Of a DNA stretch of 41,944 nt, positions 32,478 through 40,165 are shown in pieces. Within the stretch, counting starts at the first letter, position 1; each line of letters starts with the position of its first letter. The position numbers and the translations under genes are program-made. The notes under the pieces were generated by a model. That model saw only the letters and a list, made by a program, of their open reading frames with translations, was not told the DNA's origin and did no database searches. Source of the DNA: Oscillospiraceae bacterium (GTDB taxonomy: Bacteria > Bacillota > Clostridia > UBA1212 > UBA1255); assembly GCA_015069185.1 (NCBI GenBank), contig SVJB01000016.1, positions 1 to 41,944 on the forward strand. The letters run 5' to 3'.

Positions 32478-33767
32478 TTATCCTTTTTCTTCGCGCGGCG
32501 ATACACCAAAATGCTTCTTATACTGGCGATAAAATGTTGTATATTCCTTAAATCCACAACTATTACATACCTCATTAGCACTAACTCCATTTTTCAACAA
32601 CTCTTGTGCCATTAGTAATCGTTTAAGTAAAATATACGAGTGAATGCTGTAGCCATTTTTCTTGTGAAATAAATAGTCAAGATTAGATTTGCTGGTGTAA
32701 AAAACTTCTGCCAATGTTGATATAGAAATATCGTCAGTCAGATATTTATTAATATACCGCATAACTTTTGTTACTAAATCTTCAGACTCCAGCATAACGC
32801 CTGCTTTTTGCCTGGCTTGATGCATTTCACTAATTAGATACAATGTCATTTGTAGTTCTATTGCCAATTTAATTCGCGCCGTATATGGATCATTAGCATT
32901 CGATTCTGCGATACCTTTAATAAATCTGCTAAGCTCTCTTGGTGTTTCTTTGTCAAGATATAAGTTAAAAGCACCTTCAGGCCGCTGGTCAAATGCCTCT
33001 AATAAGTGTCGTTTAGGATCTATGGTTTTTATGAAATCAGGATGAAATTCTATCGTCACATACTCATTAACGGTATCTTTTGATAAAACTAATTGTCTCG
33101 TTTCACTGGAACGCAGCAGAATCATGCATCCTGATGTTAATTTATACTCTGTGCCCTCTACGATATAGCGGCCACTACCATTAAATAAATAAAAAATCTC
33201 ATACAGACCTTGTTTCTTGCGTGAATAATAGTATACGCGCATTTTGTACTTGCCTTTAAGTTCATTAGAAAATTTAAATGTGACGCTGCTACCAAGACGT
33301 TTTGTTTCTGCAGCGTTAAGATTAACAACTGTTCTTTGTGTTTTTGGATGAAGCTTTGCTGTCCCGCCAAAAGAATCCGGAGTAAGTTCTGATGCTTCTA
33401 TACGTGTCTTTTTTTCATATTCAGGCGAAGGTCCATACAGTTCTACGGCACCCAAAGCCACTTCACCCACATCATCATCCATAGTGTAGAAAGAAATACT
33501 ATGTGGGCCGTCCTCTTCAAACTCAATTTCTTTTTCTTCAAAGCAGTCTTCTTCGTAATCTGCCCAACGACCTAAAAATCCTGCAGCAGGTTCTCTTTTG
33601 TGAAAATAGAATTTTCCAGACGGCTTTCCATCAACAAATACTGATTGAGACGCAGCACCATCATGTATCGGACCTTTTTTGATACGATATTTATTATTCC
33701 TTATGTAACAAACTATTAAGTCTTCCCATGATTTTTCGTAGATAATTTCCATGTCCATCTGCGCCAT
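32478..33767 (-). CDS. AraC-family transcriptional regulator with extra N-terminal beta domain
   Basis: This 429-residue protein has an AraC-type HTH pair at its C-terminus (about 330-427: DISISTLAEVFYTSKSNLDYLFHKKNG, then VSANEVCNSCGFKEYTTFYRQYKKHFGVSP). A cupin-like sensing domain lies before it (about 190-260, YLFNGSGRYIVEGTEYKL). Residues 1-165 form an additional, unrecognised, beta-rich and acidic domain (SVFVDGKPSGKFYFHKREPA) that most AraC proteins lack. It probably senses a sugar and activates the operon downstream, whose promoter carries phased repeats. Start ATG at 33767 has GGGGA about 9 bases upstream; it has its own promoter at 33806-33835. Confidence 0.87.
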   Translation of the reverse strand: MAQMDMEIIYEKSWEDLIVCYIRNNKYRIKKGPIHDGAASQSVFVDGKPSGKFYFHKREPAAGFLGRWADYEEDCFEEKEIEFEEDGPHSISFYTMDDDVGEVALGAVELYGPSPEYEKKTRIEASELTPDSFGGTAKLHPKTQRTVVNLNAAETKRLGSSVTFKFSNELKGKYKMRVYYYSRKKQGLYEIFYLFNGSGRYIVEGTEYKLTSGCMILLRSSETRQLVLSKDTVNEYVTIEFHPDFIKTIDPKRHLLEAFDQRPEGAFNLYLDKETPRELSRFIKGIAESNANDPYTARIKLAIELQMTLYLISEMHQARQKAGVMLESEDLVTKVMRYINKYLTDDISISTLAEVFYTSKSNLDYLFHKKNGYSIHSYILLKRLLMAQELLKNGVSANEVCNSCGFKEYTTFYRQYKKHFGVSPREEKG

Positions 33768-33805
33768 ATATGTATTTCCCCATAATTTATTTTACAAGTT
33801 CTTCT

Positions 33806-33835
33806 ATAGTAGCATATTTTATTTATATTTTTCAA
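33806..33835 (-). promoter_or_regulatory. Promoter of the AraC-family regulator
   Basis: TTGAAA (33830-33835), 18 bases, TACTAT (33806-33811) on the minus strand, 39 bases before the ATG at 33767 and just past the terminator of the upstream operon. Confidence 0.6.
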
Positions 33836-33850
33836 CAGAAAATATATGTA

Positions 33851-33879
33851 ACAAAAAACAGCCGCCGAGGCGACTGTTT
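33851..33879 (-). terminator. Strong rho-independent terminator of the seven-gene operon
   Basis: On the minus strand AAACAGTCGCC pairs with GGCGGCTGTTT (one G-U) around a very tight loop and is followed by a T-run ending TTTTTTG. It lies 30 bases past the stop of the LarA-family gene and ends the aldehyde dehydrogenase-to-LarA transcription unit. Confidence 0.92.
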
Positions 33880-33908
33880 GTATATGTTTTATGATATTAA
33901 TATCTATC

Positions 33909-35156
33909 TCACTTAACTGACGGAAGTGTTGATCCTCCATATGGCATTAAAATAATGCTTGCATTATTGCCATATTTTGCCAAAGCATCGTCCAACGCCT
34001 CTTGGGCAGAATGAGCCGGAGTTAAATGGACAGAGCGAACAAACTCATCATCGTAACAGCTAACCAGTACAATATTTGCCTTTTCCAAAACAAGAGCTAT
34101 AGCAGCAGCCTTGTGGCCGCCAAGCTTAAATTCGCGATGCAAATGCTCAATCATGTCGGAGCTCTTCTCGTGTCCCAGCATCCATTCTTCAAATGTATGT
34201 TCACCAAGACCTTCAGTACATTCAGCAAGCCAGATAATAGTACCACCATCTCTTACAGCATGTTTTGCATTGTCCAATGCCTTCTGAGCCTGATACATGT
34301 TCATATCTTTGGGAAAACCGCCTGCTGAAACAACAACGATATCGGCGCGTTCCGGAATATAACATTTATATAAAGTATCCAGGAACGCACATCCTGCACG
34401 ATGTGCAACAACAGAATCACCCGACACACATTTAATGATTTCTTTCTTTGCATCCAGAACAACATTAACAATAAAATCAATACCAACGATCCTGCCTGCT
34501 TCCTCAATATCATCGCGAATAGGATTGCCATCAATATTTCCTGCACAAGCCTCATGTCTCACCATCATTCTATGATTGCTCTGTATAGCATCTCTTGTAG
34601 AAACGCCCGGCATAATAGCCTTTGCTCCGCCACTGTAACCTGCAAAATAATGGAATTCGATATTACCCATACAGATTTTAAAGTCCGCCTCAGCAACAAC
34701 TCTGAAAATATCTACAGGAGTGCCGGCCGCTGTAACGCCCATACTAACACAATCGGATGGATCATGGTCGATACATCTCACGCGAGCAAATACACCCTCT
34801 CCTACAAGGTGCTTCTTCTCCTCTTCAGTGTGGCCACGATGGCTACCAAGAGCAAGCACAACTGTAATCTCACTGTCCTTAACGCCTGCTTTGTTAAGCT
34901 CGTCAATTACAGCAGGAAGTATTTTATAGCTGGGAACAGGTCTTGTAATATCACTTGTAATAATAACAACATTGTGTTTGCCCTGAGCCAGCACAGACAG
35001 CTTCTGGCTGCCGATAGGCTCATTAAGAGACCTTCTCACCTCATCTTCACCGATAAGCCCTACCTCAACATCATTTGGCATCAATGTAGCAAGAAGATTC
35101 TTATCCGGAAACTCTATATTAACAATACCTCTTCCATATTTTAACTCTTTAATCAT
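33909..35156 (-). CDS. LarA-family (nickel-pincer) 2-hydroxyacid racemase/epimerase
   Basis: This 415-residue protein has the LarA signature residues. T71-R-P73 sits in DITRP, H106 in LGSHRGHT, H169 in IEFHYFAGYSGGAKAIMPG with K179 (the lysine that binds the nickel-pincer cofactor in lactate racemase), SNHR with H195, and GGFPKDMN with a conserved Lys. It should interconvert stereoisomers of a 2-hydroxyacid by hydride transfer; lactate is only one option because many relatives use others. The cofactor-making larB/C/E genes are not in the window. Its ATG overlaps the E2-like stop (ATGA). It is the last gene of the operon, so its substrate or product probably feeds the E1/CoA enzymes. Confidence 0.87.
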   Translation of the reverse strand: MIKELKYGRGIVNIEFPDKNLLATLMPNDVEVGLIGEDEVRRSLNEPIGSQKLSVLAQGKHNVVIITSDITRPVPSYKILPAVIDELNKAGVKDSEITVVLALGSHRGHTEEEKKHLVGEGVFARVRCIDHDPSDCVSMGVTAAGTPVDIFRVVAEADFKICMGNIEFHYFAGYSGGAKAIMPGVSTRDAIQSNHRMMVRHEACAGNIDGNPIRDDIEEAGRIVGIDFIVNVVLDAKKEIIKCVSGDSVVAHRAGCAFLDTLYKCYIPERADIVVVSAGGFPKDMNMYQAQKALDNAKHAVRDGGTIIWLAECTEGLGEHTFEEWMLGHEKSSDMIEHLHREFKLGGHKAAAIALVLEKANIVLVSCYDDEFVRSVHLTPAHSAQEALDDALAKYGNNASIILMPYGGSTLPSVK

Positions 35157-36100
35157 ATTATCACCGTAACAATTGGATTCTCAATAAGCTTCTTTAAATA
35201 GGTCAGATATTCTGCCACTATTTGAGCATCAACATTATACTCGTTAAATCCGATAGAGACAATAGTGATTTGTTTGCCTTCTGATTTAAAAATGCCACCG
35301 ACTGAGATGACTATATTCTCGTCTGTCTGCAAAGCAGCAAAGTATTCTTCAACTTCAGTAGTACATACGCTTGTTACTCTTACCTGTGAAAACTGCTGAT
35401 ATTTCTTAGCTGCCACGCAAGCCGCCTTAGCAATGATAGAATCAACGCTAAAGTCTATACCATTTTCCTGCGCTTGCTTCGAATACTGCATAGCAGCATC
35501 AACACAGACCTTGATACTCATACGACTACAACTTGCCACCGTAGTTTCCGAAATTTTATAGTTCAATACATCACGTTCAATAATAAGACCGTCTCCTCCT
35601 GTGCCGGGAATCTTGGTATAGTCTGTAATCCCACGTTCCATACATCTCATTTTTGCTCTTGGTGTAATGAAAACTCTTCCCTGTGGCGCCTTGAACGCAG
35701 TTTTTTCTTCCATAGCAGGAGCCTCGTTAGCAGCTACTGCAACCGGCGCCGGCTGAGTTTCTGACTGAGTTTCCGATTGTGGCTCCGGCCTGACAATAGG
35801 CGGCACGTCATTTGCCTGCATCTTAGCACCGGCTGCAACGTCAAGACCGCTAATATCCTCTCCGGCCTCTCCAATAACTCCGATAGGTTCTGTAATAGGC
35901 ACCTGCTCTCCTTCTCCACGTATAATCTTAAGCAAGGTACCCGAAAACGAAGAATCTATAGTAATAGTAAGCTTATCTGTCTCCATTTCAAACAAAGGCT
36001 CACCCTCGGTAACGCTGTCACCTTCTGCTTTGAGCCACTTAGTAATGTAGCCTTCTGTCATTTGCAAACCCTGTTTGGGCATTATAACAATATTTGCCAT
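35153..36100 (-). CDS. Lipoyl-domain E2-like protein with shortened acyltransferase domain lacking the catalytic His
   Basis: This 315-residue protein resembles the E2 of 2-oxoacid or acetoin dehydrogenase. The lipoyl domain (1-80) carries K43 in METDKLTI. An Ala/Pro/Glu linker follows, then a peripheral subunit-binding domain (about 143-180, ITPRAKMRCMERGI). The C-terminal region (about 190-315) is only about 125 residues, against about 230 in true E2. The catalytic HxxxDG reads EYNVDA (287-292), so His is Glu while Asp291 stays. It could be a lipoyl carrier and scaffold without transacylase activity. The ATG has AAGAAGG upstream. It sits 59 bases after E1 beta with a perfect hairpin between. 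Confidence 0.85.
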   Translation of the reverse strand: MANIVIMPKQGLQMTEGYITKWLKAEGDSVTEGEPLFEMETDKLTITIDSSFSGTLLKIIRGEGEQVPITEPIGVIGEAGEDISGLDVAAGAKMQANDVPPIVRPEPQSETQSETQPAPVAVAANEAPAMEEKTAFKAPQGRVFITPRAKMRCMERGITDYTKIPGTGGDGLIIERDVLNYKISETTVASCSRMSIKVCVDAAMQYSKQAQENGIDFSVDSIIAKAACVAAKKYQQFSQVRVTSVCTTEVEEYFAALQTDENIVISVGGIFKSEGKQITIVSIGFNEYNVDAQIVAEYLTYLKKLIENPIVTVII

Positions 36101-36120
36101 ATTTTTCCTTCTTTCACAGA

Positions 36121-36151
36121 CACCTTTTCACAGAATTCCTGTGAAAAGGTG
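36121..36151 (-). repeat. Perfect 13-bp hairpin between E1 beta and E2-like genes
   Basis: CACCTTTTCACAG (36121-36133) is exactly complementary to CTGTGAAAAGGTG (36139-36151) around a 5-base loop. It is not followed by a T-run on the minus strand but by CTGTGAAAG and the E2-like ribosome site. It may be an RNA stability or processing element that sets subunit ratios, or an operator. Confidence 0.6.
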
Positions 36152-36159
36152 GTATATAA

Positions 36160-37143
36160 TTATTTTAGATAAAGTGACTTCTTTACAGCCCTATAAATAT
36201 CCTCTGGCTGAGGCACCACAGCATTCTCCAGGCCAAGATTAAACGGAAGTGGGCACTGCTTAGCACCGAGGCGGATAACAGGAGCATCCAGATATTGGAA
36301 AGCATCCTCTTGAATTATTGACGCAATCTCAGCACCTACGCCACAAACCTTGTGAGCTTCGTGTACAACAACAGCTCTCCCTGTCTTCTTAACTGAATTA
36401 ATAACTGTCTCTTTATCGAAAGGAACTAATGTTCTGGGGTCAATAACCTCTACAGATATTCCCTCTTCTTTCCATAGTTTTTCTGCCATATCTACAGCCT
36501 TCTGAACATATGTATGAGTTGCGATAACTGTTGCATCGCTGCCTTCTCTTACTATCTTTGCCTTGCCAAAAGGAATGCAGAAGTCCGGATCATCCGGTAC
36601 TTCGCCCTTATTTATGTACAATGCCTTGTGCTCTATGAATATAACAGGATTATCATCTCTTATAGCTGTACGCAGGAGTCCTGCCGCGTCTTCAGGAGTA
36701 GATGGCATTGCTACTTTAAGTCCTGGAAAATGAACAAATAGCGCTTCTAAGCTCTGAGAGTGAGTTGCTGCATTACCACGGCCTACACCCTGCTGACCTC
36801 TGATAACAAGCGGAATCTTTGCTTTACCGCCGAAAATATATCTTGTCTTTGCTACCTGGTTTACGATCTGATCCAGTGCAACTAACGCAAAGTCCATATA
36901 CATAAGCTCTACAACAGGACGCATCCCTGCGCATGCAGCACCAAGACCGGCACCTACAAATCCAGCCTCTGATATAGGCGTATTTCTAACTCTGTCTGCG
37001 CCAAACTCGTCTGCCAGGCCTCTGGTACAGCCAAAAATACCGCCGAGAACTTCAACATCCTCGCCCATTACGAACACATTCTCATCTCTGCGCATTTCTT
37101 CTGCAGTAACTTCTTTAATTGCTTGTGCGTATGTTTTAATCAT
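36160..37143 (-). CDS. TPP-dependent dehydrogenase E1 beta subunit (AcoB/PdhB type)
   Basis: This 327-residue protein has transketolase-type pyrimidine-binding and C-terminal domains. Clear blocks are VFVMGEDVEVLGGIFG, NTPISEAGFVGAGLGAA (TPP-activating Glu), MDFALVALDQIVNQ, and GVGRGNAATHSQSLEALF with its conserved His. With the alpha subunit it decarboxylates a 2-oxoacid or cleaves acetoin and passes the acyl group to a lipoyl arm. Length and pattern fit acetoin and pyruvate E1 equally. Its ATG shares one base with the alpha stop (TAATG), showing tight coupling. Confidence 0.9.
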   Translation of the reverse strand: MIKTYAQAIKEVTAEEMRRDENVFVMGEDVEVLGGIFGCTRGLADEFGADRVRNTPISEAGFVGAGLGAACAGMRPVVELMYMDFALVALDQIVNQVAKTRYIFGGKAKIPLVIRGQQGVGRGNAATHSQSLEALFVHFPGLKVAMPSTPEDAAGLLRTAIRDDNPVIFIEHKALYINKGEVPDDPDFCIPFGKAKIVREGSDATVIATHTYVQKAVDMAEKLWKEEGISVEVIDPRTLVPFDKETVINSVKKTGRAVVVHEAHKVCGVGAEIASIIQEDAFQYLDAPVIRLGAKQCPLPFNLGLENAVVPQPEDIYRAVKKSLYLK

Positions 37144-38108
37144 TAGTTATCACCTCCGGTATAGAAAACATCTTCCATAACAAGCTCCGGATCGGGTTCC
37201 GGACTACTTAGAGCAAACTCCTCTGCCTCATCTATCAAGGCCTGTGCTTTTGCTTCAAGTTCATCTAATTGAGATGCGGGCACGCCTCTGGATTCAAGAA
37301 GCTGTCTCGTATACTTGATAGGACATTTCTTCTTCCACTCCTCAACCTCTTCCTTAGTACGGTACGGTGTAGGATCTCCCGTCCAGTGACCCAGCCAGCG
37401 ATACGTCTTACATTCAATAAGCGTAGGTCCTTCACCATTCTTTGCTCTCTTAATTGCCTCAGAAACGACAACCTCAATTTCATCAGGCTTATTTCCGTCA
37501 ACCACGAAATGCGGCATATTGTATCCCTCACCACGAATAGCAATATCCTTAACTGATGTACTTTGCCAGGACGGAACGGAAATGCCATATAAGTTATTTT
37601 CACAGACAAATATAACAGGCAGTTTCCAAACTGAAGCCAGGTTCAGAGACTCGTGAAAAGTACCTTCATTAGAAGCAGAATCACCAAAGAACGAAACAGC
37701 AACTCTATCTTCTTTCTTCATCTTAATTGCAAGACCTGCACCCACCGCAATTGGAATACCACCGCCAACAATAGCATTAGCACCAAGGTTACCCTTAGTA
37801 AAATCAGCAATATGCATTGAGCCTCCACGGCCTTTGCAGTAACCTGTAGATCTGCCCATAAGCTCAGCTAAGGCATATCTCACATCAGCTCCCTTAGCAA
37901 TACAATGGCCATGTCCTCTATGAGTACTTGTAATATAGTCTTTATCAGTAAGAAGCGAGCACACAGTAGCAGGTGTTGCTTCCTGACCTACACAAAGATG
38001 GACAGAACCGCGCAGTTTGTTAGCTTCAAAAAGATGAAGAGCCTTTTCTTCAAACTTACGGATTTTGTTCATCATAAAATAGACATCAAGTAAAGCCTTG
38101 TTATCCAT
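37143..38108 (-). CDS. TPP-dependent dehydrogenase E1 alpha subunit (AcoA/PdhA type)
   Basis: This 321-residue protein has the TPP/Mg motif GDSASNEGTFHESLNLASVW ending in CENN, and TSTHRGHGHCIAKG, GRGGSMHI and ISVPSWQST, all typical of acetoin dehydrogenase or pyruvate dehydrogenase alpha subunits. The third residue of the Mg motif is Ser (GDS) where Gly is usual, a minor change. It forms an alpha2-beta2 enzyme with the next gene. It lies 16 bases after the sucD-like gene. No dihydrolipoamide dehydrogenase (E3) gene is in the window. Confidence 0.9.
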   Translation of the reverse strand: MDNKALLDVYFMMNKIRKFEEKALHLFEANKLRGSVHLCVGQEATPATVCSLLTDKDYITSTHRGHGHCIAKGADVRYALAELMGRSTGYCKGRGGSMHIADFTKGNLGANAIVGGGIPIAVGAGLAIKMKKEDRVAVSFFGDSASNEGTFHESLNLASVWKLPVIFVCENNLYGISVPSWQSTSVKDIAIRGEGYNMPHFVVDGNKPDEIEVVVSEAIKRAKNGEGPTLIECKTYRWLGHWTGDPTPYRTKEEVEEWKKKCPIKYTRQLLESRGVPASQLDELEAKAQALIDEAEEFALSSPEPDPELVMEDVFYTGGDN

Positions 38109-38124
38109 AATTTATTCCTCCCGA

Positions 38125-38997
38125 TCAAAGATCCAATGTTTTTAATATTTCAACGATATGAGTTGTTGTTTCAGCAATATAGACACCTGCTTCACGCAAT
38201 GCTTTTTCTTTATTTTCTGCACTGCCTGTACCGTCAGCAGCAACAATTGCGCCTGCATGACCCATACTCTTGCCCTTAGGTGCATTCTTACCTGCAATCA
38301 GAGCAACAACAGGTTTTGTTACATGTTCCTTAATGTACTGAGCCGCCAGTTCCTCTTCACTGCCACCAATCTCTCCGATAATAACGATAGCCTTAGTCTC
38401 GGGATCAGCTTCAAAGAGCGGAAGCAAATCTGTGAAAGTAGACCCCGGAATCATGTCTCCGCCTACCCCCACACAAGTAGACTGACCAATACCTGCATTA
38501 GTCATCATAAATACAGTCTCATAGCAGTTAGTAGCAGAGCGTGACATAATACCAACGCTACCCGGTGTGAAAATTCTATGAGCCATGAATCCCGCCTTAG
38601 TCTTACCCGGTGATATTACACCAAAAGAATTAGGCCCTATAACACGTGCGCCTTTAACTCTGGCAGCGTGATATACCCCCATCATGTCATGAACAGGTAC
38701 ATGCTCTGCAATAGTCATAATTGTCTTAAGACCTGCATCCAGTGCTTCATAAACACCTGATGCAGTATAAAGAGCCGGAACAAAGATTACAGACGCGTTG
38801 GCACCTGTTGCCTCTACAGCCTCGCGCACAGTATTATAAACAGGCACACCCAACACTTCCTGTCCTCCCTTGCCCGGTGTAACACCTGCAACAACATTTG
38901 TGCCGTACTGAAGCATCTGTTCACAGTGAAATGTACCTTCTCTTCCTGTAATACCTTGTATTATTAATTTTGTATTTTCATCAATAAGGATACTCAT
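38125..38997 (-). CDS. sucD: Succinyl-CoA synthetase alpha subunit-like (ADP-forming acyl-CoA ligase)
   Basis: This 290-residue protein has a CoA-binding Rossmann N-half ([14 protein letters not shown]) and the phosphohistidine loop with H247 in [11 protein letters not shown]. With the beta subunit it converts acyl-CoA, ADP and phosphate to acid, CoA and ATP. Two usually invariant acid-site blocks differ. GPNCPG is GPNSFG (121-126) and SRSGTLTYE is SRSATNCYE (152-160), so the carboxylic acid may not be succinate (inference). The ATG overlaps the sucC stop (ATGA) with AGGTGA just upstream. It should not be confused with the kluyveri-type aldehyde dehydrogenase, also called SucD, encoded two genes upstream. 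Confidence 0.88.
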   Translation of the reverse strand: MSILIDENTKLIIQGITGREGTFHCEQMLQYGTNVVAGVTPGKGGQEVLGVPVYNTVREAVEATGANASVIFVPALYTASGVYEALDAGLKTIMTIAEHVPVHDMMGVYHAARVKGARVIGPNSFGVISPGKTKAGFMAHRIFTPGSVGIMSRSATNCYETVFMMTNAGIGQSTCVGVGGDMIPGSTFTDLLPLFEADPETKAIVIIGEIGGSEEELAAQYIKEHVTKPVVALIAGKNAPKGKSMGHAGAIVAADGTGSAENKEKALREAGVYIAETTTHIVEILKTLDL

Positions 38998-40148
38998 TTC
39001 TTTTCACCTGCTTTCTTAAGCTTAACAAGTTCTTCTACTCCGGAAATAAGTCCGTCAGCATAGATAACTCTATCAAGAGAAGCAATTGTCTCAAGGGCAA
39101 TTTCCTTGTTAGTACCCTCAAATCTCACAACAATAGGTTTTGTTATATTGTACTGCTCTATAGCGTACTTAATACCGAGTGCGACCTCAGAACACCTTGT
39201 AATACCACCAAAAATGTTTATAAAAAGGTAATGAATTGCAGGGTCAGCAAGTATAATTCTGACAGCCTCTTTAATTCTCTCAGCAGTAGCACCGCCACCT
39301 AAGTCTAGTGCTGCTCTTACTGTCATGCCGTGCTTTGCTATGTGATCCATACAAGACATAATCATACCGGAACCGTTACTGACAACAGCAATATCGCCTG
39401 AATTATCACAAGGAATATACAGGAAATTAAAATCAGCAGCTTCCTTAACAAGCGGATCAACAGTAGCATTCTTCTCCGATTCCGCAATATCAGGAAGCTT
39501 GACAATAGCACTGTCATCGATAGATACCTTGCCATCTAGCGCAATAATATGTCCATCTGTATCAATTGCAAGAGGATTAATCTCGCAAAGCAAGCAATTA
39601 TATGTGGTGAAAAGGTTGTAAAGCTTTCCGATCATATCTCCCAATTCTTTGGTAAGTGCCTTGTCAAGCTCTGCTTTAGATGCAAAATAGTTAGCAACAT
39701 ATGCAGGAGCTCCGAAGCCAGGTGTAATAACAGTCTTGAAGATCTTCTCCGGCTGCTCTTTTGCAAGCAATTCAATATCCATACCACCCTCAGGAGAGAA
39801 AATAAACACAGGACATTTGGTGCCTCTATCTAACATAACAGAGAGATAGAACTCTCTGGCAACTTCTTTTTTAGAGCACAGCAGAAGTTTTCTTACTGTA
39901 TGACCTTTGATATCCATACCAAGAATTGCCTTAGCTGCATTTCTGGCCTCGTCATAATTATCCGCAAATTTGATACCGCCGGCCTTACCGCGACCGCCTA
40001 TTTTCACCTGAGCCTTAACAACTGCAGGATAAACAATTTCATTTTTCTTATCTTCAAGCTCTTCAAGGCTATCCACAGTAATACCACTATTACAGCGCAT
40101 ACCAAACTTGTGAAAAAGTTCCTGAGCTTTGTATTCCATTAAATCCAT
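38994..40148 (-). CDS. sucC: Succinyl-CoA synthetase beta subunit-like
   Basis: This 384-residue protein has an ATP-grasp N-half ([54 protein letters not shown]) and a C-terminal ligase-CoA domain ([30 protein letters not shown]). It supplies the nucleotide-binding half of a SucCD-type ligase that makes ATP from acyl-CoA. The ATG has AAAGGAA upstream and follows the aldehyde dehydrogenase gene by 17 bases. Placement directly after a CoA-acylating aldehyde dehydrogenase suggests the acyl-CoA made there is cashed in for ATP. Confidence 0.92.
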   Translation of the reverse strand: MDLMEYKAQELFHKFGMRCNSGITVDSLEELEDKKNEIVYPAVVKAQVKIGGRGKAGGIKFADNYDEARNAAKAILGMDIKGHTVRKLLLCSKKEVAREFYLSVMLDRGTKCPVFIFSPEGGMDIELLAKEQPEKIFKTVITPGFGAPAYVANYFASKAELDKALTKELGDMIGKLYNLFTTYNCLLCEINPLAIDTDGHIIALDGKVSIDDSAIVKLPDIAESEKNATVDPLVKEAADFNFLYIPCDNSGDIAVVSNGSGMIMSCMDHIAKHGMTVRAALDLGGGATAERIKEAVRIILADPAIHYLFINIFGGITRCSEVALGIKYAIEQYNITKPIVVRFEGTNKEIALETIASLDRVIYADGLISGVEELVKLKKAGEKK

Positions 40149-40165
40149 ATGATTGTTCCTTTCAA

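Noticed and set aside
31391-32590. Longer 399-codon form of the NPxTG protein
   Set aside because: The extra 74 codons cover its promoter and the end of the regulator gene; the ATG at 32368 has a ribosome site and begins a signal peptide.
34401-35144. Plus-strand 247-codon open frame opposite the LarA-family gene
   Set aside because: It is the antisense of a well-supported gene, has Asn/Ile/Cys-rich composition and no ribosome site or family motif.
35153-36100. Straight annotation as a functional dihydrolipoamide acyltransferase
   Set aside because: The acyltransferase domain is about half length and the HxxxDG His is Glu287.
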